Of a stretch of 64,000 nucleotides of DNA, positions 1 through 7,362 are shown piece after piece; positions within the stretch are counted from its first letter, which is position 1, and each line of letters opens with the position of its first letter. The position numbers were made by a program, and so were the translations under genes. This stretch comes from Cliona cf. orientalis (lineage: Eukaryota > Porifera > Demospongiae > Clionaida > Clionaidae), in the NCBI GenBank assembly GCA_963930775.1, contig OZ005697.1, forward strand, positions 8,268,292 to 8,332,291. Direction: 5' to 3'. The notes under the pieces were generated by a model. The model worked only from the letters and a program-made list of their open reading frames with translations, had not been told where the DNA came from and searched no databases.

Positions 1-58
1 TGATGGGTCTATGATAATTTTACAATTTTAACTATTTGTTCTGCCATCATGATGCTAG

Positions 59-1500
59 GAAACTGCGTACAAGCACCCATGGTCAAATTCTTATCAACAT
101 GAGCCTGGCATTAATGGGCCTCTACATCTTTTTCCTGATCAGTGGTCATGTGACTTCCATCACCATCCTATGTGGTGTTAGCTCAGCACTGCTCCAGTAC
201 TTTATTCTTGTGTTCTTTGGGTGGACTCTTGTTGAAGTAGTGTGGTTATACCTAAAGCTGGTGAAAGTCTTTGGGGTCCAGGCTTTAACTACCAGGTTCA
301 TACTGAAAGCAGGCATACCAACTTGGGGTAAGCTGTTTATTTTTCGTCATCGAATAAGGTATACCGTAGGTCGGGTTTTAATTGCGAGTATCTATTAATT
401 GCAAATTGCGAGTTTTTCTACGTTTCGCAATTAATAGATTCGCAAACATAAACATGCACATATACTACAGTACGGTACGGGGTCGTCCATCGCAATTATT
501 GGATTCGCAATTTGGCCTGATTTGACTAGAATGCAATTATTAAACTACGCAATTAAAACCCGTCCTACGGTATAATAATACAATTTTTACAGCTGTACCT
601 CTGCTGATTGTTGGGATTACTGCTGGACCTGGCCATCAACATTACTACACACTGCCGTAGTAAGCAGTAGCAATAATATAATATGCAACAATATTTAGTT
701 TAGAAAGAACACATTAATTTTAATAGCAGCCGTTCCTCTCTTCCTCCCTCCCTTCCTTCCCTTCTCCCTCTCTCTCTCTCTCTCTTCCCTCCCTCCCTCT
801 CTCCCTCTCTCTCTCCTCCCTCCCTCCCTCCCTCTCCAGCTGCAGAGCAAAAGAATGGCCATTTTATGCTGGGACAATTGTGCCCTTTGGCCTTGTGTAC
901 ATTACCAACTGGATCATGTTTGTGATCATCATGGCCTCCATCTGCAAGCACACAAGGGGTGCCGATCACAAGAAAGGACACAAAGTCAACACGATCAAGA
1001 AGAACGTTGTCATCGCTCTCACTCTAGCTACGATCTTTGGACTAGGCTGGGGCATTGGACTCGCCTCCACTAGTGGACCCATCAGGGAGCTCACACGCAC
1101 TTTCCAAATCATCTTCTCCGTACTTGTTGGTTTGCAGGGAGCACTCATCTTCATGCTTCACGGAGTTCGTAACCAGGACGTGCGTAATCTTTGGAAGCAG
1201 TGCTTTGCTCGAATTGGAGGCAAATCACTCATCAATAGCATCCTTTCATCGACTAAGAGCTCATCCGCCGGTATCCAAAGCCTTCGCGGTACCATGTCAG
1301 CATCGGGTACCATGACACTCGACCAAAAGAAGTCACTGGGCGATACCAAGGAGAACATGTATGATACAGTTGCTGATGAAGAGAGTGGCAAGAGTGATAA
1401 TGGACAGATGCAATACACTACGTTCAAGGGTAAGGATGATACTGAGCACTTGTACACTTCAGTTGCCGGCGAGGAAACCAAGTGTGACCTTGCAGCATGA
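59..1500 (+). CDS. Adhesion-type (class B2) GPCR, C-terminal part, 5' truncated by window edge
   Basis: Three coding exons are visible: 59-327, 593-656 and 840-1500 (TGA). All junctions are GT-AG and keep one frame (tgg g|gtaagc joined to ag|ct gta; ctg cc|gtagta joined to ccag|c tgc). The spliced protein shows a helix 2 to helix 7 pattern. Helix 2 contains HGQILINMSLALMGLYIFF and helix 3 contains FILVFFGWTLVEVVWLYLKL. A short loop holds a Cys (LPCRAKEW), followed by VPFGLVYITNWIMFVIIM and the KKNVVIAL...GLGWGIGLAS segment; helix 7 is IIFSVLVGLQGALIFMLHGV. The conserved 'W' after helix 3 and the 'SVLVGLQG' helix 7 are typical of adhesion GPCRs. The cytoplasmic tail of roughly 110 residues is Ser/Lys rich and carries three tyrosine motifs (YDTV, YTTF, YTSV). 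The extracellular part and GAIN/GPS region lie outside the window, so the ligand and subfamily cannot be named. The first in-frame upstream stop (15-17) shows that the exon starts at the AG at 57-58. Confidence 0.8.
362..572. mobile_element. Tc1/mariner-type MITE filling an intron of the GPCR gene
   Basis: The ends are inverted copies about 25 bases long with one mismatch: the left end reads taccgtaggtcgggtttt and the right end aaaacccgtcctacggta. Both are bounded by the dinucleotide TA, the usual target-site duplication of Tc1/mariner elements. Internal 'aattgcga/tcgcaatt' motifs also repeat in both orientations. The element takes up 211 of the 265 intron bases and has no coding capacity. 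Family assignment rests on the TA ends only. Confidence 0.75.
730..838. repeat. CT-rich microsatellite at intron end
   Basis: Near-pure C/T sequence (ccctccctt and tctctctc blocks) occupies the last ~110 bases of the GPCR intron and forms an exaggerated polypyrimidine tract directly before the acceptor ccag at 836-839. No gene content. Confidence 0.85.
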
Positions 1501-1792
1501 AGCAGAATATAATTATATGGCTTGATTCAGAAAGGGAATTGAGTAACTCCTAACATTAAACTAGCTAGTATGATAAATACATGCATTAAAAAGATACATT
1601 AAACTTTAGTAGGGCCTGACTTAGTTGTAGCTATGTAGATACATTGTGTGGCCATATTATTATTGAGAGTGGTAGCCTCTTATTGTTTGATCCAAAAAAT
1701 GTATTATATCATTATAAATCTCATGCATATGTGTACATTACGAACTTTAATATTCAATGTCCCAAGAATAATTAATCACAATGATTAGTCTC
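1501..1792. other. Convergent intergenic spacer between GPCR and secreted repeat protein 1
   Basis: This AT-rich spacer holds the 3' ends of two convergent genes. The stretch 1533-1600 (agggaattgagtaactcc..., actagctagtatgataaa) is homologous to 3248-3330, showing that the 3' flank was part of the tandem duplication described below. No other gene is visible. Confidence 0.6.
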
Positions 1793-2953
1793 TTACAAGG
1801 TTGCACATTGGCCATCTGGGAAGGTAATAGTATTGCTGCTACCAGTGGGAGCTGGGGTATTATCACTGCACGAGAGAGTAGTGATGGTATTCCCAGAGAT
1901 GTCAACTCCACCAGTGTTTTTATTCACGCTGGCAACAGTTATCGTATTGTCACTGATAGTAACAGCACCTTCGACCCCTTCCACTGTCAGATTTAGATCA
2001 ATGTTATTGTCGACAGTCACATCTTCTGTGACCAGAGTGATTGAAATATCCTCCAAGCTTAGGTCACTATCGCTTAGCGACACTGATCCATCCACATCCT
2101 TAATACGAGCATCACCAACGAGAACTAGATTAGATAGCAGAATATCGCCCGTGTGCTCTATGATTGTCGAATCACTATTGGTGGTTACATCATTAATACT
2201 GAGTGTACCAGAATTTCTCTGCAAAAGCATGTCACTCACTTGCAGTTGGTCTAGCGTGACAGCACCAGTGTTATCTGAAATACCAATATCACCGTTCTGT
2301 ATATTCGCTCCTCTGATAGTAACTACACTGGTTCCTAGCGTTATCGTCACTCCACCAACGAGATCTGTAGCTGCACAGCTGACAATGTTAGTATCAATGT
2401 TGATTTCACCATTATTTTGTCCAGTGACCGACAAGATTCCACCAATGGACGATCCACAAATCTCGATTGTGCCACCTCCTCCACTCACAGTTATCCCTCC
2501 TGTTGTCGTCAAATCGTCCACAACCAAATTCCCACCATTCGTCATTGCAAGGGTGCCAAGTGTTCCAGACACCTCAACACTAGTACTAGCAGGTGTGTTC
2601 TCGATAACCACCGAGTTTAGGGTAGCACTCGGCTGGATAATGGCATCAATGAGTGAGTCCGCATTCTTTATTGTCACCGCACCAGATACAGTCACGTCAT
2701 CCAGTTCGATTTCTGTCACAGACCCATCAGCCTGAATGTTGCCAGTGACAGATGAACCTCCTTTGGCTAGGAGTGTTCCTGTAGAGCAGAGCACGTTGCC
2801 ATTGACAGTTGCAGCGTCCAAAACGCAGTCACCAGTACATGTGACATCGCTGTTGATGGTCCCAGAAACGACTCCGTTGCAGGCCATTTGAGCAGAGCAG
2901 AGGTGGGCCAAACCCACTGCACACAGTGTGAGAGCAGTTACAATTAGCTGCAT
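1793..2953 (-). CDS. Secreted repetitive beta-solenoid-like protein, copy 1
   Basis: A single-exon gene of 386 residues. An upstream in-frame ATG (2989) exists, but the ATG at 2953 aligns with the start of copy 2 and begins a clean signal peptide (MQLIVTALTLCAVGLAHLCS, cleavage likely near SAQ). The mature part is rich in Val, Thr, Ser, Asn, Asp and Gly. It is built from short imperfect repeats of about 20 residues alternating hydrophobic beta strands with turns (for example GAVTLDQLQVSD, GTLSINDVTTNSD, EDVTVDNNIDLNLTVEGV, GAVTISDNTITVASVN). This resembles a right-handed parallel beta-helix. Cysteines cluster at the N-terminus (CNGVVSG, CTGDC, LCSTG) and recur singly later. No transmembrane segment or catalytic motif is visible. 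The family was not recognised; an extracellular structural or adhesive role is inference from composition. A TATA-like box lies 108 bases upstream of the start. Confidence 0.85.
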   Translation of the reverse strand: MQLIVTALTLCAVGLAHLCSAQMACNGVVSGTINSDVTCTGDCVLDAATVNGNVLCSTGTLLAKGGSSVTGNIQADGSVTEIELDDVTVSGAVTIKNADSLIDAIIQPSATLNSVVIENTPASTSVEVSGTLGTLAMTNGGNLVVDDLTTTGGITVSGGGGTIEICGSSIGGILSVTGQNNGEINIDTNIVSCAATDLVGGVTITLGTSVVTIRGANIQNGDIGISDNTGAVTLDQLQVSDMLLQRNSGTLSINDVTTNSDSTIIEHTGDILLSNLVLVGDARIKDVDGSVSLSDSDLSLEDISITLVTEDVTVDNNIDLNLTVEGVEGAVTISDNTITVASVNKNTGGVDISGNTITTLSCSDNTPAPTGSSNTITFPDGQCATL

Positions 2954-3060
2954 CGTTAAAAAGATTCTGTTAAGAGATACAGGTAGCACGGCTGATGTTT
3001 CTTTCTTGGTTACTTAGAGCCAACTACTGAAGTTAGATACAGTGACTACGTAAGACTGCC

Positions 3061-3070
3061 CTTTATAAAG
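3061..3070 (-). promoter_or_regulatory. TATA-like box of secreted repeat protein copy 1
   Basis: The palindromic sequence ctttataaag lies 108 bases upstream of the ATG at 2953. The same sequence sits at nearly the same distance (107 bases) upstream of copy 2, within a flank conserved between the copies for about 250 bases. Confidence 0.6.
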
Positions 3071-3394
3071 GAAATTTCAGACAACAATAGCCTTTTGTCA
3101 ATGATGATATTATATCAGATCTTGAAATATTAAAAAGCAGTGTCTACCAAAACTTTCAACTTCCCCATTTTTAGCAAAATGTTTTGGAAATATTAATCTT
3201 GTGTGGGTGGAACCTTTAATTAGGTATGTCTGTGACCCAGTATGTACACAGGGAATTGAGTGACTGCTAACTTTAAACTATAGCTAGTGTGATAAAAATT
3301 TAATTATAAATGCACTAAAAGGTTATGAGTGATACATATAGTGGACCCACAGCTGGTTTGTTTGATAATTTGGTAGCCATATATTGAGATATTG

Positions 3395-4150
3395 TTTATT
3401 CAATATTGATGCCTAAATAATTCAATACATAATTTATGTATTAAGTTTGGTGATCTATTAGCAAAACAAACTAGAGCTCTGTAGAGCACATACCCCGCGC
3501 GCTCTGTAGCCACTATAGCGTAGTATTGCAGCACTCTGAGGCATACACGTAGCTGTTTCATGACGTGACGACCCTTTCCAACACCGTGCTTGAGCATGCG
3601 CAATCGCATCCTCATACTAGTTATTATGCTAAAAGAGTGGGTGTGGTCGATAAACCACAGGCATGCAGAACAAAAAATGCACGATTTGTTGCACTCGTAA
3701 GCCGTTTTGAAAAATTCGAAGCGTGTACAAACCAGTTTTTCTCCGATATCTACCGATTGAGGGTGCTTATAGCGCGCACAGACGTCTAGAACTCGAGATC
3801 TGGCGATTTTCGTGCCGACAACAACAGAAGATTGCTTTACCCCTTGCGCATGCGCGCGGGATAATAAAACAAGGGTAGTGATTACTGTACTCTGTACTAT
3901 AGTACTAGAAGATGCTACCGTGTCAGTTTCCAGAGCAACTAACACCAGTAAAATCATGGCACTCTATGATAGCTACATCAGTGCATATTATTTAATATAC
4001 TGTCAGTGGCACAAGCTTGCACTTAAAGTACTTTGACTGATAAACATATAATATATTATGTCAATGATATTTTGCATGGTACCTAAGCTTATAAGTGAGC
4101 CTACAATAATGATATCGATAATATTATTATTATTATTAGCAGCTGCCAAA
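3395..4150. other. Segment present in the 3' flank of copy 2 only; likely insertion
   Basis: The 3' flanks of the two tandem copies align on both sides of this segment: 3248-3390 with 1533-1680, and 4160-4214 with 1725-1792. The ~750 bases between them have no counterpart at copy 1. Its centre (3480-3870) is clearly more GC-rich than the surroundings, with gcgcgc and gcatgcgc words. No clear terminal repeats or recognisable protein were found. Open frames across it give no recognisable domain. It may be an old mobile element fragment. Confidence 0.45.
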
Positions 4151-4214
4151 ATAGCATTCATGCTTGTGGATACAAATTTTAATATTCAACGTCCCAAAAA
4201 TTACAATTAATCTC

Positions 4215-5366
4215 TCATAATGTTGCACATTGGCCATCTGGGGAGGTAATAGTATTGCTGCTACCAGTGGGAGCTGGGGTATTATCACTGCACGAGAGAG
4301 TAGTGATGGTATTCCCAGAGATGTCAACTCCACCAGTGTTTTTATTCACGCTGGCAACAGTTATCGTATTGTCACTGATAGTAACAGCACCTTCGACCTC
4401 TTCCACTGTCAGATTTAGATCAATGTTATTGTCGACAGTCACATCTTCTGTGACCAGAGTGATCGAAATATCCTCCAAGCTTAGGTCGCTATCGCTTAGC
4501 GACACTGATCCGTCCACATTTTTAATACTAACATCACCAACAAGAACTAGATTAGACAGCAGAACATCGCCTGTGTGTTCTATGATTATCGAATCACTGT
4601 TGGTAGTAACGTCATCAATGGTGAGGGTACCAGAGTTTTTCTCCAAAAGCAAGTCACTCACTTGCAGTTGATCTAGTGTGACATCACCAGTGTTGTCTGA
4701 AATACCAATATCACCGTTCTGTATGTTCGCTCCTCTGATAGTAATTGTGCTGGTTCCTAGGGTTATCGTCACTCCACCAACGAGATCTGTAGCCGCACAG
4801 TTGACAACGTTAGTGTCGACATTGATGTCACCATTTTGTTCAGTCACCGATAAGGCTCCACCAATGGACGATCCACAAATCTCGATTGTGCCATCTCCTC
4901 CACTCACAGTTATCCCTCCTGTCGTCGTCAAATCGTCCACAACCAAATCCCCACCATTCGTCACTGCAAGGGTGCCAAGTGTTCCAGACACCTCAATGCT
5001 AGCAGGTGTGTTATCGATAACCACCGAGTTTAGGGTAGCACTCGGCTGGATAATGACATCAGTAAGTGAGTTCGCATTCTTTATCTCCACGGCACCAGAT
5101 ACGGTCACATCATTCAGTTTGATTTCTGTCACGGACCCATCAGCCTGAATGTTGCCAGTGACGGATGAACCTCCTTTGGCCAGGAGCGTTCCTGTAGAGC
5201 AGAGCACGTTGCCATTGACAGTTGCAGCATCCAAGACGCAGTCACCAGTACATGTGACATCACTGTTGATGGTCCCAGAAACGACCGTATTGCAGGCCAT
5301 TTGAGCAGAGCAGAGGTGGGCCAAACCCAACGCATAAAGTGTGAGAGCAGTTACAATTAGCTTCAT
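4215..5366 (-). CDS. Secreted repetitive beta-solenoid-like protein, copy 2
   Basis: A single-exon gene of 383 residues, closely similar to copy 1 along its whole length. It has the same signal peptide type (MKLIVTALTLYALGLAHLCS) and the same Cys-rich start (CTGDC, LCSTG). It has the same run of beta-strand repeats and the same C-terminus (NTPAPTGSSNTIT then DGQCATL). Differences are mostly single substitutions plus short deletions (for example TSVEVSGT against SIEVSGT, GQNNGEIN against EQNGDIN). The frame is fully open in both copies, so both are probably functional. Starts and stops are about 2.41-2.42 kb apart, indicating a recent tandem duplication that includes promoter and 3' flank. Function is unknown; likely an extracellular structural protein. 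Confidence 0.85.
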   Translation of the reverse strand: MKLIVTALTLYALGLAHLCSAQMACNTVVSGTINSDVTCTGDCVLDAATVNGNVLCSTGTLLAKGGSSVTGNIQADGSVTEIKLNDVTVSGAVEIKNANSLTDVIIQPSATLNSVVIDNTPASIEVSGTLGTLAVTNGGDLVVDDLTTTGGITVSGGDGTIEICGSSIGGALSVTEQNGDINVDTNVVNCAATDLVGGVTITLGTSTITIRGANIQNGDIGISDNTGDVTLDQLQVSDLLLEKNSGTLTIDDVTTNSDSIIIEHTGDVLLSNLVLVGDVSIKNVDGSVSLSDSDLSLEDISITLVTEDVTVDNNIDLNLTVEEVEGAVTISDNTITVASVNKNTGGVDISGNTITTLSCSDNTPAPTGSSNTITSPDGQCATL

Positions 5367-5472
5367 CGTTAAAGTCTTTATTATTTGGATAGCTAGCTCA
5401 GTTGAAATTTCTTTTTAGTTGCTTAAAAATTGACAGTACCCGGAGAAGTTAGAAAGAGTGACTAAGACTGTC

Positions 5473-5482
5473 CTTTATAAAG
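5473..5482 (-). promoter_or_regulatory. TATA-like box of secreted repeat protein copy 2
   Basis: The sequence ctttataaag lies 107 bases upstream of the ATG at 5366. It is conserved with copy 1, as are further blocks upstream (cagacaacaatag, aactttcaacttcc, aattaggtatgtctg). Confidence 0.6.
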
Positions 5483-5649
5483 GGAATTTCAGACAACAAT
5501 AGTCTTTTATCAGTAGCAACATTATGTCAGATTTTGAAATGCTTAAAAGCAATGTCTACCGCAACTTTCAACTTCCTGTTTTAGCAAAATGTATTATAAA
5601 TCTTGCGTGGGTGGGACTTTATTAATTAGGTATGTCTGGATTAAAATCA

Positions 5650-6100
5650 TAGAATGGGTTCATGTTTCATGACAAAACCACCAATCAGCGAAAACAAACA
5701 GACTTACAGGATGTAAAAAATTGCATCAGTACTATGCTGTTACTATACTTGACATCCCTAATATTCAATTCTTATCAATCCGGAGGATTTTAAGCATAAA
5801 TGCATGCACACACAATAATTCAATGATAGATCCATAGCTAGCTACTTTGGTATTATGAGAGCATGTATCACATCCCACACAAAGTTGTTGAACTAAAAAT
5901 GGTTTAGTCTATGGAAACATTATACTCTGACCACTTTTGGACCACCACACAACTTAACATTGAAAACAACTGCACAACATGCAATTGACATGCATTTTGC
6001 AAGTCATACAGAAAAGACATTCAAATCTCGTGACACGCTATAATATATTATGCGCATCAATGATTGACGACCTCTTACCAATCAACAGTCAACCTGGATC
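5650..6100. other. Intergenic, divergent promoter region
   Basis: AT-rich sequence between the divergent copy 2 gene and the NTF2-like gene. No open frame with a recognisable domain, no hairpin and no clear core promoter motif was seen. Confidence 0.4.
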
Positions 6101-6943
6101 ATGGCTGAAAAACTGGAGAGAGAACTTCACGAAGCTATTGAAAAATGGAGGGAGACATGGAAAAAGGGCAGCATTGATGAAGTTCTGGAGCTCTACACGG
6201 AAACTGTCCGAGTCATGAGGAGTGGAAAAGGACTTATTGTAGGTCGTCCTGCTCTGAAGTGCACTCTTGAACAGTTTGAGGGCATGGGACTGCGTGATAT
6301 AGATTTTGTGAGCGATGAAATATGTGCCATGCCCTCAATAATGGGTACAAATTCAGATTCTGAGTCTGGTATGATCTCTATGGATATGGCCTGGCAGAGA
6401 TATCACGAAGTGTTGGTGAGAGAGGACGGCAGCGAAATCTCTACCATATATGGTATGATGATATGGAAGAAGGTGTCTGGAGTGTGGCTGATTGATGCTT
6501 ACGCAAATTGCGATGTTCCTCCAGAGCAGCAAAACACCCAGAAGCTACGTCAATCGATTCAGCGTACGTTTGATGAATTCTGTGCCGCCTGGGCGAGCCT
6601 CGATGCAACCAAATGTCTCGATTTCTTTAGTGACGACTGCCTCTTCATAGCACCTGGCTCTGCCGAACGATTGAAGGGAAAGGTAGCCATTTCACAATGG
6701 CTAGAAAAGGTATTTGAAAGGGGCGACTGGCGTACAGTGTCGCTTGTTATCGAGAATGTGCTTCCGATGGCCAACATCTACATTGTGTCCCAGATAGTTC
6801 ACGTGACCTACCCTGACGTGAGTATCAAGGATGGAGATGGAAAAGTGATCATGAGAGGTGGTGGAAATGCTTTAGTGAAATGGAACGGTACCGGTGGCAG
6901 GTGGGAGATACTGGAGGCAATCTGGAATTTAAATAGCTGTTAA
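6101..6943 (+). CDS. Tandem NTF2-like (SnoaL/DUF4440-type) domain protein
   Basis: A single-exon gene of 280 residues starting at catcATGG. It contains two NTF2-like cone domains in tandem, each beginning with an amphipathic helix and an Asp/Phe-rich segment. The first is about residues 1-133 (LHEAIEKWRETWKKGSIDEV, LELYTETVRVM, GRPALKCTLEQF, then strand DGSEISTIYGMMIWKK and GVWLIDAYANCDVPP). The second is about 145-280 (RTFDEFCAAWASLDATKCLD, FFSDDCLFIAPGSAERLKGK, then strands ending GGGNALVKWNGTGGRWEI and LEAIWNLNS). The pattern matches DUF4440/SnoaL-like proteins, which range from ketosteroid-isomerase-like enzymes to ligand-binding or association modules. No catalytic Asp/His dyad can be assigned with confidence, so the substrate is unknown. 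Lack of introns in an intron-rich neighbourhood suggests retroposition or acquisition, but this is not proven. Probably cytosolic, as no signal peptide is visible. Confidence 0.8.
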   Translation: MAEKLERELHEAIEKWRETWKKGSIDEVLELYTETVRVMRSGKGLIVGRPALKCTLEQFEGMGLRDIDFVSDEICAMPSIMGTNSDSESGMISMDMAWQRYHEVLVREDGSEISTIYGMMIWKKVSGVWLIDAYANCDVPPEQQNTQKLRQSIQRTFDEFCAAWASLDATKCLDFFSDDCLFIAPGSAERLKGKVAISQWLEKVFERGDWRTVSLVIENVLPMANIYIVSQIVHVTYPDVSIKDGDGKVIMRGGGNALVKWNGTGGRWEILEAIWNLNSC

Positions 6944-7362
6944 AAATTATTAAAGCTAATATTAAGTTGCCATGGAAATAATTGTAACGCAATTGATATA
7001 CATTAAATTTTGGCAACAAAAATTGAATGATTAATAGTATACTTGCACTTTGATAATATGTACAAATCCTGTATGCCAAGTATTACAAGTGAAATAGGCA
7101 CTTGCGTTTGAAATACCATTCTGAGCTATGTATGTATACTATTAGCCAGTGATAGTGAGGTTGTCGCTCGTACAATTTGATGAAACAAATCCCTATTAAT
7201 TTTCAGAGTGCTATTTACCCAAATTTAACATACAATCTCACTATTACATGTACCTATACTAATTGTTGCATGGTTGTAGGATTTAGGTTGCGGCATTGAT
7301 TGTGGGTAGAGGTTAATTAGGGTACATGTAGAATGATAGATTTGACAGAGTACAAAAGAGAC
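6944..7362. other. Convergent intergenic spacer
   Basis: AT-rich 3' flanking sequence between the NTF2-like gene and the 3' end of the MEI4-like gene. No gene or structured repeat was seen. Confidence 0.4.

Noticed and set aside
1833..2735. 300-codon open frame on the plus strand
   Set aside because: It is the antisense shadow of the secreted repeat protein; the same shadow occurs opposite copy 2. The minus-strand frames have signal peptides and conserved repeats.
2953..2989. Upstream ATG at 2989 as the start of secreted repeat protein 1
   Set aside because: The 12 extra residues are not conserved in copy 2 and would mask the signal peptide; the ATG at 2953 aligns with the copy 2 start.
3400..3957. 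185-codon open frame on the minus strand
   Set aside because: No recognisable domain and absent from the paralogous flank; the composition looks like translated non-coding sequence.
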